Below, piece by piece: positions 34,946-44,039 of a stretch of DNA of 64,000 nucleotides (positions within the stretch are counted from its first letter, which is position 1; every line of letters starts with the position of its first letter). The notes below the pieces were generated by a model. The model was not told where the DNA came from and made no database searches. It worked only from the letters and a program-made list of their open reading frames with translations. The DNA is taken from NCBI RefSeq assembly GCF_025060755.1, contig NZ_JANYUY010000007.1:122371-186370 (forward strand), in the 5' to 3' direction. The position numbers and the translations under genes were made by a program. This DNA is from Paenibacillus doosanensis (GTDB lineage: Bacteria; Bacillota; Bacilli; Paenibacillales; NBRC-103111).

Positions 34946-36055
34946 ATGAAAAGAAAAACATGGATCACCGCCGCGGCCGCTCTTCTCGTGGTCGGCATTT
35001 CTGCGGTCTTATACGTACAGAGCCATTCCAAGCCTGCCAAACAGCAGACCGGCAATCAAGGCGCGCCGTCGCTCACCTTCAAGGTGACCCGCGAGGATCT
35101 GATCAATTCGGTCGAGGTAAAAGGCAAAACCTCCTACCAAAACGAAACGTATGTGAATGCTCCGTTCACCGCGGATGTCAAGTCTTGGGCGGTCACCGAC
35201 GGCGCTCAAGTCAAACGAGGCGACACCCTCTTCGTCCTCGATACGACCTCGCTCGACGATGAGATCGCCCAGCTTCAGGCTAGCGAGAAGAAGCAGGAGC
35301 TGGAGCTGAACCTCTCCGAATTTCAGCGGGAGACGCCGGCCGAGCAGGAAGCGGCCGCCGCGGGCAGCGGGCTGACGGAGCGCGAAGCCAAGCAGCGGTA
35401 TGCCGATGCGAAGAGCCGCGACGTTCAGGAAGAGATCGGCAGGCTGAATCTGCAGCATATGCGGTCGCAGCTCTCCCAGAAAAGCGAAAAGCGCAAAGCC
35501 GCCCAATTCGCCGCTCCCGAGGACGGCATCTTCCTGTTCGACAGCACCAAGCAGCCGCAATCCGTCAAGGAAAGCGAGCGGATCGGCAAAATCGTCGATC
35601 TGACGAAGCTGGAGCTCGTCTGCTACGTCGGGGAATACGACTTGTTTCATTTGAAGGTAGGCATGCCGGTCGATGTGCGGGTCGACGCGCTCAAAAATAC
35701 GAAGCTGCAGGGCAAAGTCGAGTACATATCCAAATTTGCCAAAAATACCGACGACAATAGCGACGGAAGCGTCAATACCGCCGCCGCGCAATTCCAAGTA
35801 CGGATTTCCCTGGAGCCGAACGAGCAGCTGATCGCCGGGCTCAGCCTCACCGCAACGATTATGACGGACAAGAAGCCGGATACGCTTGTCGTCTCGACGC
35901 TGGCGATTCAGCGGGATAAAGAGCAGTATTACGTGATGGTGCCGGGCGAGCAAGGCAACCTGGAGAAACGGGAAGTGAAGATCGGTCTGGAGACGCCGGA
36001 GAATACGGAAATCGTCAGCGGCTTAAACGAAGGCGACACCGTCATACTTCAGTAA
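34946..36055 (+). CDS. HlyD/RND-type membrane-fusion adaptor
   Basis: 369 residues, TAGGAG before ATG. N-terminal anchor helix (7-24), half-lipoyl segments (NAPFTADVKSWAVTDGAQVKRGDTLFVLD ... AAPEDGIFLFD), a charged alpha-hairpin between them (105-185), then a beta-barrel (LVCYVGEYDLFHLKVGMPVDVRV) and membrane-proximal domain. Third gene of the ATPase-permease-adaptor operon, 13 bp after the permease. Confidence 0.93.
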   Translation: MKRKTWITAAAALLVVGISAVLYVQSHSKPAKQQTGNQGAPSLTFKVTREDLINSVEVKGKTSYQNETYVNAPFTADVKSWAVTDGAQVKRGDTLFVLDTTSLDDEIAQLQASEKKQELELNLSEFQRETPAEQEAAAAGSGLTEREAKQRYADAKSRDVQEEIGRLNLQHMRSQLSQKSEKRKAAQFAAPEDGIFLFDSTKQPQSVKESERIGKIVDLTKLELVCYVGEYDLFHLKVGMPVDVRVDALKNTKLQGKVEYISKFAKNTDDNSDGSVNTAAAQFQVRISLEPNEQLIAGLSLTATIMTDKKPDTLVVSTLAIQRDKEQYYVMVPGEQGNLEKREVKIGLETPENTEIVSGLNEGDTVILQ

Positions 36056-36080
36056 TCATTACATTCGGCCGGTGCCGAAA

Positions 36081-36120
36081 AAAAACGGAGACAGCCGCGA
36101 TCGGCTGTCTCCTAGTTTTA
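36081..36120. terminator. Bidirectional terminator
   Basis: GGAGACAGCCG-CGAT-CGGCTGTCTCC hairpin with A and T flanks between the efflux operon and the convergent opuC operon. Confidence 0.85.
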
Positions 36121-36143
36121 ATGCAATCGGCGGCGCCATCCGT

Positions 36144-36818
36144 TCAGGCCGTCGGTTGAATCGGCTTGCTTGCATCAGCAGTGCGGTTCCGTCTCGTTCG
36201 CAGCTTTTCCTGCAGCCGTCCGAGCGCATAATCGGCCAGGAGCGCCAGCAGCGCAGCCGGGATCGCCCCGGCATAAACCCGAACGTCGTTGCGAAGGGTC
36301 AGGCCGGAATAAATTTCGCGGCCCAAACCTTCCCCGCCAATCAACGGGGCGAGCGTCGCCACCCCGACGGCGATGACCGCAGCTACCCGCAGCCCGGCCA
36401 TTACGACCGGCAGCGCCAACGGCAGCTGCACTTTCCATAATAGCTGAACCGGACTCATGCCTACGCCGCGCCCGGCCTCGACGACGCTTCTGTCAACTTG
36501 CTTCAGACCGACGTACGTGTTGCGGATAATCGGCAGCAGCGAATACAGGAACAAGCCGATCACGACCGTGTTAAAGCCAAGCCCGAACACGAGCATCAGC
36601 ATGGCCAGAAGCGCCAGACTGGGAAACACCTGGATGACGTTGGCCAAGGCCAAAACCGGCCTGGCCAGCCTTTCTTTACGGGCGCTCGCAATTCCGAGCG
36701 GTATACCTACGACAAGCGCCAAAGCGATGCCGCATACAACCATAAAAATATGGTCGAGCAACTGAGCCGCAAGATCTCCGGCATGGTCGCCGAAATAAGC
36801 AAACAGCCGCATGATCAT
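36144..36818 (-). CDS. opuCD: Osmoprotectant ABC permease OpuCD
   Basis: 224 residues, GGGGGGA before ATG. Five to six helices with the BPD inner-membrane loop AGRGVGMSPVQLLWKVQLPLALPVVMAGL (EAA-like motif contacting the ATPase). Last gene of opuCABCD, 71 bp after opuCC. Homologous to OpuCB in the same operon; the pair forms the heterodimeric channel for betaine, carnitine or choline-type solutes. Confidence 0.92.
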   Translation of the reverse strand: MIMRLFAYFGDHAGDLAAQLLDHIFMVVCGIALALVVGIPLGIASARKERLARPVLALANVIQVFPSLALLAMLMLVFGLGFNTVVIGLFLYSLLPIIRNTYVGLKQVDRSVVEAGRGVGMSPVQLLWKVQLPLALPVVMAGLRVAAVIAVGVATLAPLIGGEGLGREIYSGLTLRNDVRVYAGAIPAALLALLADYALGRLQEKLRTRRNRTADASKPIQPTA

Positions 36819-36889
36819 GTGTCGTCCCCCCTGTTTATGATCAATCCGTTTCTAATGGAAACGGCGAAACTTCGCAATCATCAATCGCA

Positions 36890-37780
36890 TCATTGAAGCA
36901 GACCTTGCTCCTTCAAAAAGGCGATAGCGACGTCTTTCGGCGTCTGTTGATCGACGTCCACCTTGTAATTCAAGGCCACGATCGTATCCACGTTAATTTT
37001 GCCAACCAGCGCCTTCGCGACCTCTTCCAGCTCCGGATGCTCTTTAAGCAAGCTCTCGTTCATAACCGGGCAAGCGTCGTAAGGCGGGAAGAAATGCTTG
37101 TCGTCCTCAAGCGTCACCAAATCGAACTGCTTGATGCGCGGATCGGTCGAATAAGCGAGCACGATGTCCACATCCTTATTGGCAACTGCCGAATAAACCA
37201 GGTTAATATCCATCGGATGCGGATCTTTGAACGACATGTCGTACATTTTCTGGAAGGCCGGATATCCGTCGTCCGCTCGTTCCAGCCATGTCGTATCTAC
37301 GCCAAATTTAAGGTCCTTGGCATACGGCTTGACATCGGATACTTTTGACAGCTTCTTCTCTTCCTTTATATCCTTGCGTACGGTAAAAATATAAGTGTTT
37401 TCGAATCCGTAAGGATCGAACCACTTGATGTTGTATTTGTCATGAAACCCGTCCTTCGCCTGCTGAAGCACTTCTTGGCGGTCATGAGACGGTTTGACTT
37501 CGAAATGATTGTTGAAAATTTCCCCCGTATACAGGGTGGCCATTTGAATATCGTTGTTTTTCAGCCCGTCGATGACGACCTGGCTGGCGGCCAAATCGGG
37601 CTTCACCTTCGCAGTGAGACTGGTGCGGTCTTCAATGAGCGCCTTGTACATCTCCGCCAATATTTTCGTTTCCGTATACGTTTGTGTCCCTATGACCACA
37701 TCCGTTTTTCCACAGCCCGACAATATAATGGACAGCAACGCGACAACAGTCAATCCGATACCGAAATGTATTTTTTTCAT
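36890..37780 (-). CDS. opuCC: Osmoprotectant substrate-binding lipoprotein OpuCC
   Basis: 296 residues, AAAGGAGGA before ATG. Lipobox LSGCG (Cys23), then IGTQTYTETKILAEMYKALIE, the OpuAC/ProX-family opening. The ligand cage in this family uses aromatic residues (here YTGEIFNNHF, YGFENTY, YDACPV region). Delivers quaternary ammonium osmolytes to the OpuCB/CD channel on the outer face of the membrane. Confidence 0.93.
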   Translation of the reverse strand: MKKIHFGIGLTVVALLSIILSGCGKTDVVIGTQTYTETKILAEMYKALIEDRTSLTAKVKPDLAASQVVIDGLKNNDIQMATLYTGEIFNNHFEVKPSHDRQEVLQQAKDGFHDKYNIKWFDPYGFENTYIFTVRKDIKEEKKLSKVSDVKPYAKDLKFGVDTTWLERADDGYPAFQKMYDMSFKDPHPMDINLVYSAVANKDVDIVLAYSTDPRIKQFDLVTLEDDKHFFPPYDACPVMNESLLKEHPELEEVAKALVGKINVDTIVALNYKVDVDQQTPKDVAIAFLKEQGLLQ

Positions 37781-37819
37781 GACTCCTCCTTTGGTTTGAA
37801 CACGATTTTTCTCAATCGC

Positions 37820-38503
37820 TTATGAAACGGTCCGGGCCGCGCCTACGGGCTTTGCCTTGCGGGTAACCCGCTTCTCCACGGCGCCGAGCAGCCAATCCGC
37901 AAGCAGCGCCAAAATAATGGCAACCGCCGCACCGGAAAAAATAAGCTCCTTCTTGTTGACACCGATCCCGGCGACAATCAGATCGCCGAGACCCCCGGCT
38001 CCGATTAAAGTCGCAAGCGTAGTCCAGCTAATGACATACACGGTCGTCATCCGCAGTCCTGACATCACATACGGCATGGCCAGAGGGAGCTGAACGTGCA
38101 TAATGCGCTGCATTCGCCCGTAGCCCATGCCGCGCGCCGATTCCAGCACCGACGGATCGACGGAGTGAAAGCCGGTGTACGTGTTGCGCAGTATCGGCAG
38201 CAGCGAGTACAGAAACAAAGCGAACACCGCCGGCTTCGTTCCGATTCCGAGCAGCGGGATCAGCAAGGCGAGAAGCGCCAGACTCGGAATCGTTTGGAAT
38301 ATGTTGGCGATCGTAAACACAACCGACTGTATCCACTTGATCTTGCTTTGCGACAAATAAATGCCGAGCGGAACGGCAACGGCGGCGCCGGCAATGACGG
38401 CAATGGCGGAAATCATTACATGCTCGCCGGCAGCGGCCAACACGTCGGTGTGCCTATCCCGTAAAAAATCCGCATACTGCGTCCAGATGTTATGTCCCGT
38501 CAT
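37820..38503 (-). CDS. opuCB: Osmoprotectant ABC permease OpuCB
   Basis: 227 residues, GGAGGA 8 nt before ATG; the start overlaps the end of opuCA by 14 bp (translational coupling). Helices with the EAA-type loop ARGMGYGRMQRIMHVQLPLAMPYVMSGLR. Partner of OpuCD. Confidence 0.93.
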   Translation of the reverse strand: MTGHNIWTQYADFLRDRHTDVLAAAGEHVMISAIAVIAGAAVAVPLGIYLSQSKIKWIQSVVFTIANIFQTIPSLALLALLIPLLGIGTKPAVFALFLYSLLPILRNTYTGFHSVDPSVLESARGMGYGRMQRIMHVQLPLAMPYVMSGLRMTTVYVISWTTLATLIGAGGLGDLIVAGIGVNKKELIFSGAAVAIILALLADWLLGAVEKRVTRKAKPVGAARTVS

Positions 38504-39650
38504 AGACCGGTTCCTCCTTCTCTGCCGGCGCGTACACTTCCGCCATATGGCGGACGACGCTCCCTCTCGTAAGAAGACCGACCAGCTGATTGCCGTCGCG
38601 AACGACGGCCAGGTTGGACAGCTGATGCTCGCTCATGACGCCCAGAGCGACGGACAGCGGCGTCCCGCTCTGCACGACATGCTGCACCGGCTTCATCACA
38701 TCGGCTACCGTCATACCTTCTTCCCCGAACTTATCGAGTACTTGATAAATGGAGACCGCCCCTTGCAGGCGACTGTCCCGTCCGACGATCAGCAAGGAAT
38801 CGACGCGACGCTTCTCCATCATCTTCAGCGCCTCGGCCAGTCCGCGCGACGGATAAGCGGTTGCCGGCTGTTCGACCATCACCTCGTCGACAATTGGCAG
38901 CGCTTCCAAATCGTTGTCCGAATGCAACCGCTTTTTGCCGATGAAGCTTTTGACGAAATCGTTCGCCGGATGACGCAAAATCTGCTCGGGCGTCCCGGTC
39001 TGCACGACCTCTCCGTCCTTCATCAGAACGATCGTGTCGGCAATTTTGATCGCCTCATCCATATCGTGCGTTACGAACACGATCGTTTTCCTAAGCTCCT
39101 GCTGCAGCCGAATGAGCTCATCCTGCAGCTGCTCCCGGCTGATCGGATCGAGCGCGCTGAACGGTTCATCCATCAAAATGATTTCCGGATCGGCGGCCAA
39201 AGCCCTGATCACACCGATGCGCTGCTGCTGACCGCCGCTCAGCTCCGATGGGAAGCGGTTGCGGTACGTATCCGGCTCCATCCCTACGAGCGACAGCAAC
39301 TCGTCGACCCGTTCCTCGATTTTGCGTTTGTCCCACTTCAGCAGCCGGGGCACAACACCGACATTTTTGGCAATGGACATGTGCGGGAACAGACCGATAT
39401 TTTGGATCACATAGCCGATCTGCCTGCGCAGCTCGACCGGGTCCATGGCGGTGATGTTCTGGCCGCGAATCTCAATCGTTCCAGCGGAAGGATTGTTCAG
39501 CCGGTTGATCAGCTTCATCGTCGTCGTCTTCCCGCAGCCGCTTGGGCCGATCAACACGCTGATCTCGCCTTCCTTGAACTCCAGATCGACGTGCTTCAAT
39601 GCTTGAAAGCCGTCATCATAAACTTTGCGAACCCCCTGCAATCGAATCAT
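38490..39650 (-). CDS. opuCA: Osmoprotectant ABC ATPase OpuCA with tandem CBS domains
   Basis: 386 residues from ATG 39650 (AAGGTGG upstream). Walker A GPSGCGKTT, Q-loop, signature LSGGQQQRIGVIRALA, Walker B IILMDEPFSALD, and H-loop VTHDMDEA. After residue 240 come two CBS modules (LAEALKMMEKRRVDSLLIVGRD; VADVMKPVQHVVQSGTPLSVALGVM). In OpuCA/OpuA these sense ionic strength or cyclic-di-AMP and gate uptake. First gene of the operon. Confidence 0.94.
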   Translation of the reverse strand: MIRLQGVRKVYDDGFQALKHVDLEFKEGEISVLIGPSGCGKTTTMKLINRLNNPSAGTIEIRGQNITAMDPVELRRQIGYVIQNIGLFPHMSIAKNVGVVPRLLKWDKRKIEERVDELLSLVGMEPDTYRNRFPSELSGGQQQRIGVIRALAADPEIILMDEPFSALDPISREQLQDELIRLQQELRKTIVFVTHDMDEAIKIADTIVLMKDGEVVQTGTPEQILRHPANDFVKSFIGKKRLHSDNDLEALPIVDEVMVEQPATAYPSRGLAEALKMMEKRRVDSLLIVGRDSRLQGAVSIYQVLDKFGEEGMTVADVMKPVQHVVQSGTPLSVALGVMSEHQLSNLAVVRDGNQLVGLLTRGSVVRHMAEVYAPAEKEEPVYDGT

Positions 39651-39752
39651 GCGTTCTACCACCTTTTCTCTGAAATCGGGGCAAAAGCTCATGACTTACT
39701 GCCGTCTCCGGCACATTCCCCCTTTGTAGTTCCTGAAATGCGAAACGACCGC

Positions 39753-40613
39753 TTATTTCAAGCCGGCGAAATATCTCCAGGTGGTCAGTGTCGCTTTATG
39801 CCCCGCCTGTTGCTTAATGCGCTCGAGCGGCACTCCGCGTTCCGCCAGCCGGCGGCAATAGGTATGCCGCAAATACTGGCACAGTATGGGAAAACCGAGC
39901 CGCTCGCTGAAGCCTTCGATTACGAACTGAATGGCCCGCGGCTGCATTTTCCCGGATCGTTCCGTGACGAACAGAAACGGGCTTTCGGCATACTCCCTTT
40001 TACCCGCCTGCATTCTTTCGGCCAACCACGCCTGAAGTTTTTGCCGCGTCGTTTCATCTATTGGCACTCTCCGGGCTTCGGCATCGTCTTCATACACGAT
40101 AAGCGCCTCATTCCGAAGAGATTCCAATCTTAGCTGGGACACTTCGTCTACCCGCAGTCCCGCGTACAGCATTACGGCGACCAGCGCCTCATTGCGCGTT
40201 CGTTTGAACGTATTGCGCTCTTTGACCGCAACCTGTACAAGCCGCGCTTCCTCTTCCTCGCTCAACCATCTGGGCGGCTCCGCTTTGTCCTGCGTCAGCA
40301 GCCGGATGTGCTCCGCCGGGTTGGAGGCAACTCTGCCTCGCTCCTTCGCCCATTTGAAAAAAGAGCTTACGATCGAAATCGACTTGTTGATCGTCGCATA
40401 GCTCGCGTTTTGCTCGTGCAACGCGTAGCTTGCGGAAATGACGTCTTCCGGGCGGATCTGGGACAGCTCCTTGCTCTGCTGCTGCATCCATTCGAGAAAG
40501 CGCCGAATTTCGCACGCATATATTTTGACCGTGCTTGCTTCTTTGTTTCGTTCGTGCAAATACATCTTGAATTGTTGCAGATCGGCTTCGAGTCCGCTAT
40601 CCAGCTGTCCCAT
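39753..40613 (-). CDS. Tyrosine recombinase/integrase, XerC-like
   Basis: 286 residues from ATG 40613 (SD weak). N-terminal SAM-like core-binding domain (10-105) and catalytic domain with Arg154 (AGLRVDEVSQLRL), Arg249 (QYLRHTY), His272 (AGHK) and nucleophile Tyr281 (WRYF). The box II His of the usual HxLRHT is Gln246 here. Size and layout are those of XerC/D or small integrases. No phage, integron or attachment repeats are evident nearby; it is 100 bp upstream of opuCA on the same strand. Confidence 0.85.
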   Translation of the reverse strand: MGQLDSGLEADLQQFKMYLHERNKEASTVKIYACEIRRFLEWMQQQSKELSQIRPEDVISASYALHEQNASYATINKSISIVSSFFKWAKERGRVASNPAEHIRLLTQDKAEPPRWLSEEEEARLVQVAVKERNTFKRTRNEALVAVMLYAGLRVDEVSQLRLESLRNEALIVYEDDAEARRVPIDETTRQKLQAWLAERMQAGKREYAESPFLFVTERSGKMQPRAIQFVIEGFSERLGFPILCQYLRHTYCRRLAERGVPLERIKQQAGHKATLTTWRYFAGLK

Positions 40614-41096
40614 TGTTAGCACACCATTTCTATCGGCGGTTTAAATTCTTGCGATGAAAATAATTCTATGATGAATATTGTACATGAACAAATTTGGAAC
40701 TGACAACCAGGGTAGTTCCGCTTACAGGAGCAGATTTCCGGGTAATCCGCGATGAGCCGACCTCAGTACTGGCGATGTTTACATATGCTCCCCTATAGTC
40801 CCGAATCCGGCCTAATACCGTTGTTATATGGAAATTTCATCCACGAGCGCTTCTTGTTCATAAGCCATTACGAAACCGATGCGGCCCATCGCTGCGATAA
40901 ATGCTTTCGGATCGACCGCCGGAATCGTCCGGTACAGGTTGTTCTGGTTTTTCCTTTTGTCCAGCTGAAGCGCCGCTTTATTTCCAAGACCCGAAAAATC
41001 CGAAGGTTGTCAATCCCCGGTAAACCCGATATAATAACCGTAGCTCTTAGTACCAAGTCATAAGGCATGCTTAAACGAGCTTGAAGGGATGAAGCC
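40614..41096. other. 483-bp gap with a possible decayed reading frame
   Basis: Between the divergent recombinase and nitroreductase genes. On the minus strand, codons 41009-40824 (in phase to TAA at 40824-40826) read like real protein, including NLYRTIPAVDPKAFIAAMG and YEQEALVDEISI. There is a stop just upstream and no start codon or SD, so I read it as a gene remnant. Other frames here look random. Confidence 0.35.
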
Positions 41097-41747
41097 ATGA
41101 TGCAATTTGAAGATTTTAAAAATGTCGTGCTCGAAAGACGAAGCATCCGCCGGTTTACCGAACAGGAAGTAGCCGTCGAAGATATAAAGGAACTGATCGA
41201 TTGCGCCCGCTACGCGCCGAGCGATACGAACTCCCAAACCTGGGAATTCATCGCGGTCATGAACCGGGAGAAGATTAAAGAGATCGAGCGGATGACCTGG
41301 GAGCAGCTTCATAAAAAAGCAGCCGAAGCGGAAGCTCGCGGATTGAATAAGGAAGCTCGCCTGCTGGTCAAATCGTTCGGCCCTTACGCCACGGCGTTCG
41401 CCGACGCTCCCGTGCTGATCGTCTGCCTGGCTACTCCGTATGCATCCAAATTCAGAGACCGGATCTTCGATCCCGTCGCTCTGGTCGACGACTCCGTCTG
41501 GGCCGAGGAAGGCATCAAGAGCAGCTGCCTGGCTGCGCAAAACCTGATGCTGGCCGCTCACGCCCGCGGACTGGCGACTTGCCCGATGACCGGTCCGGTG
41601 CTGCTCGCTTCCGAGCAGCTGCGCGAATATTTGGATATTCCTGCGCAGTGCCAGATCAATATGGTCATCTCGCTAGGATACCCTGCCGAGCGTCCGGGCA
41701 GACTGGCGCGCAAGGAAGTAGACGACATTCTGCGTATTGTGAACTAA
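41097..41747 (+). CDS. Nitroreductase-family flavoprotein
   Basis: 216 residues, GAAGGGA before ATG. FMN-binding ERRSIRRFTEQEV (14-26), PSDTNSQTWEF, and the closing GYPAERPGRLARKEVDDI. The middle carries LAAQNLMLAAHARGLATCPMTG, the second FMN loop. The NTR family reduces nitro compounds, quinones or flavins with NAD(P)H. Substrate unknown; a terminator follows. Confidence 0.92.
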   Translation: MMQFEDFKNVVLERRSIRRFTEQEVAVEDIKELIDCARYAPSDTNSQTWEFIAVMNREKIKEIERMTWEQLHKKAAEAEARGLNKEARLLVKSFGPYATAFADAPVLIVCLATPYASKFRDRIFDPVALVDDSVWAEEGIKSSCLAAQNLMLAAHARGLATCPMTGPVLLASEQLREYLDIPAQCQINMVISLGYPAERPGRLARKEVDDILRIVN

Positions 41748-41763
41748 AACCCGGATCGGCCGA

Positions 41764-41808
41764 TATGAAAAAGCCGTGCCTCCATTACGGAGCGCACGGC
41801 TTCTTCAT
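41764..41808. terminator. Bidirectional terminator
   Basis: AAGCCGTGC ... GCACGGCTT stem between the nitroreductase and yebC. Confidence 0.85.
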
Positions 41809-41829
41809 GTTCCGAAGATAACCTGCATG

Positions 41830-42570
41830 TTAGCCGATGCGGGCCATCTCCTCGTCTTCGATTTCATAATTCGAAAATACGTCCTGAACATCGTCCAAAT
41901 CGTCGAACGAATCCATCATTTTCATCAGCTTCTCGGCGTTCTCGCCTTCCACTTTAATCGTATTTTGCGGAACCCAGCTGACGTTGGCTTCGGCGAATTC
42001 CAGCCCTTGCCCTTCCAGCGCCGTCTTCACCTTCTCGAACTCGTGCGGATGCGTCGTGATCTCGAAGTGGTCTTCGCTTACCGTCACATCCTCGGCTCCC
42101 GCTTCCAGCGCCTGCATCATCAGCTCGTCCTCATCCAGAGGATGCGTTTCGCGGTCGATCGTCAGAATGCCCTTCTCGTCGAACATATACGAGACGCAGC
42201 CGGACTCGCCCATATTGCCTCCGCGTTTGTTGAACACGGCGCGTACGTCAGCGGCGGTACGATTGCGGTTATCCGTGAGGCATTTCACCATGATGGCGAT
42301 CCCGCCGGGGCCGTAGCCTTCGTACATAATTTCTTCGTACTCGACGTTGTCTCCTTCGCCGGTCGCCTTCTTGATAGCCCGTTCAATGTTATCCTTCGGC
42401 ATGTTAATGCGGCGGGCGCTTTCCATAGCCACTTTCAACGCAAAGTTGGCGTCCGGATTCGGACCGCCTTTACGCGCCGCTACAAAAATTTCGCGCCCCA
42501 GTTTTACGAACTGGTTGTTTTTCGCTTGGTCCGCCTTGCCTTTACGGTCTTTAAACAATTTAAACTTCAT
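41830..42570 (-). CDS. YebC/PmpR-family regulator (translation factor TACO1-like)
   Basis: 246 residues. Family signatures MPKDNIERAIKKATG, EEIMYEGYGPGG, TDNRNRTAADVRAVFNKRGGNMGESGCVSYMF. The N-terminus (KFKLFKDRKGKADQAKNNQFVKLGREI) is the YeeN-like variant rather than the AGHSKW start of classical YebC. YebC proteins bind DNA as regulators, and recent work links them to relief of ribosome stalling on proline stretches. Confidence 0.93.
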   Translation of the reverse strand: MKFKLFKDRKGKADQAKNNQFVKLGREIFVAARKGGPNPDANFALKVAMESARRINMPKDNIERAIKKATGEGDNVEYEEIMYEGYGPGGIAIMVKCLTDNRNRTAADVRAVFNKRGGNMGESGCVSYMFDEKGILTIDRETHPLDEDELMMQALEAGAEDVTVSEDHFEITTHPHEFEKVKTALEGQGLEFAEANVSWVPQNTIKVEGENAEKLMKMMDSFDDLDDVQDVFSNYEIEDEEMARIG

Positions 42571-42670
42571 ATCAATAACGCTCCCTATCGATAAGTGTCA
42601 CCCATTAGTTTACCACCTAGTGAGGTTTCCGGTCAAAGTAACATCCGAATTGAAGCCCTTCCGCGCAAAA

Positions 42671-42721
42671 GGAGCCCCCGGATATCCACAGGATATTGCT
42701 GCGCATCATTTCTTAAACAAC
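42671..42721 (+). repeat. Dispersed repeat R1, copy C (3' fragment)
   Basis: About 51 bp matching only the right end of R1: GGAGCCCCCGGATATCCACAGG then GCTGCGCATCATTTC. It abuts the csp terminator. Confidence 0.85.
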
Positions 42722-42767
42722 GAAAAAAAAGCGCCGCTCGAAAGTAAACCTTCGAGAGCCGCTTCTT
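42722..42767 (-). terminator. csp terminator
   Basis: On the minus strand AGCGGCTCTCGAAGG-TTTAC-TTTCGAGCGGCGC then eight T residues, 115 bp after the csp stop. Confidence 0.75.
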
Positions 42768-42881
42768 CTGTTTGCTATGGCACTAATATATAAGAAAAAC
42801 ATGAATCGGCGCATCGCCAAGATGTAGAACCATCTGCAGCAGATGGAAATTATTCGTGTCTTACGCCGTCGTTTTTAGATC

Positions 42882-43079
42882 TTATAACTTAATGACGTTA
42901 GCTGCTTGAGGACCACGGTTTCCTTGAGTGATTTCGAACTCAACGGATTGGCCTTCTTCAAGAGTTTTGAAACCTTCGCCTTGGATTGCGGAGAAGTGAA
43001 CGAATACGTCGTCGCCGCCTTCTACTTGAATGAATCCGTAGCCTTTTTCTGCGTTAAACCATTTAACTGTACCTTTCAA
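42882..43079 (-). CDS. Cold-shock protein (CspA/CspB family), UUG start
   Basis: 65 residues. AGGAGG is 9 nt upstream of the UUG at 43079, which gives the standard [17 protein letters not shown]; a UUG at 43088 in the same frame touches the SD. RNP1 KGYGFI and RNP2 VFVHFSAI are intact. Five-stranded OB fold, RNA chaperone and antiterminator. Confidence 0.95.
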   Translation of the reverse strand: MKGTVKWFNAEKGYGFIQVEGGDDVFVHFSAIQGEGFKTLEEGQSVEFEITQGNRGPQAANVIKL

Positions 43080-43188
43080 TGAAAACAACCTCCTAGAAGT
43101 ATCGCCATCTGAGAGCGAATACGTTAATTATATCATCAGAGTCATTATAAATCAACCTGCAAAAAAGAATCAAGCCGCTTGTTTTCGC

Positions 43189-43890
43189 TCATTTTCGCAG
43201 TGTCAACCGCTCCGTCGAGCCGGGGATAAAAGCCAGGCCGGACAACGATAAATGCGCTTTCACTCCATCTTGTTCCACATCGGAAATTAAGCGGTCCAGC
43301 GAAGCGTACCTCTGCTGATTCAGCGAGTACAGCGGGTACACCATTACCGCGCCTCCTTGCCGGCAAACGCGCAGCAGCTCGCGCACCGCCTCCAGATGGA
43401 AAGCGTAATCAAACTGCTCCGAATACAAAAATAGAAAATGGCTGCACAGCACCAGCGAAAACGACTCGTCGGCGAAGGGCAGCTTAGGCAGCGCCGCCGC
43501 CGTATAGACCGAAGTCCCTTGCGTTTGCGAGTAATGCCCGGCAAATCGCTCCAACGACTGCTCGCGGATAGATCTATGGTTATCCAAACTGCCGTAAAAC
43601 GACCAGTCATACACATCCTTCAGCTTCTCCAGCTTGGCGGTCGAGCTCTCTATCTCCCGCCTTCCGCGGCTCCTGATGTCCTCCGGCTCCATCGCATACA
43701 ACGGATCGGCCGCTTGCGCCGCGACGCCCCTGGAGCATGCTTCCGCCACGAAGGACGAAGCGCCTCCCGCCACATCCAAAACCGGCCCTTCGCGGAGCAA
43801 TTCCCCGGTTAACGCGAACATCCGCTCATACTCGTCGAAAGATCTGCATGTCATAGCCACTCCGCTTTGCTCGTAAACCTTCTCTTGCAT
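43189..43890 (-). CDS. Class I SAM-dependent methyltransferase
   Basis: 233 residues from ATG 43890 (GAGGAGAG 6 nt upstream). Motif I VLDVAGGASSFVAEA (40-54), acidic AADPLY, motif IV-like LPFADESFSLVLCSHFLFLY, and a post-motif helix. The FADESFSLVLCSHFL wording is of the UbiE/small-molecule type. Substrate unknown; no coupled neighbours. Confidence 0.82.
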   Translation of the reverse strand: MQEKVYEQSGVAMTCRSFDEYERMFALTGELLREGPVLDVAGGASSFVAEACSRGVAAQAADPLYAMEPEDIRSRGRREIESSTAKLEKLKDVYDWSFYGSLDNHRSIREQSLERFAGHYSQTQGTSVYTAAALPKLPFADESFSLVLCSHFLFLYSEQFDYAFHLEAVRELLRVCRQGGAVMVYPLYSLNQQRYASLDRLISDVEQDGVKAHLSLSGLAFIPGSTERLTLRK

Positions 43891-44039
43891 TCTCATCTCT
43901 CCTCTTCTCTTCTCGGCTCATACTTTTCTCGGCTCAGGGAAATTTTAACATGCATTTCAGCCGCAGGGCAATCTTTTTCATGCACCGCGCCTGCGGTCGA
44001 TCGAAGCTTCCATTCGCTCTTGCGTCTGCAAAGGCGAGC

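Noticed and set aside
38361..40133. 590-codon open frame on the plus strand
   Set aside because: It is antisense to opuCA, opuCB and the recombinase, all with clear motifs; Arg/His/Leu-rich composition and no domain. Long antisense frames are common where third positions are GC-rich.
39753..40613. Genomic island or prophage boundary
   Set aside because: The recombinase stands alone among housekeeping genes; no tRNA, direct repeats or phage genes are visible.
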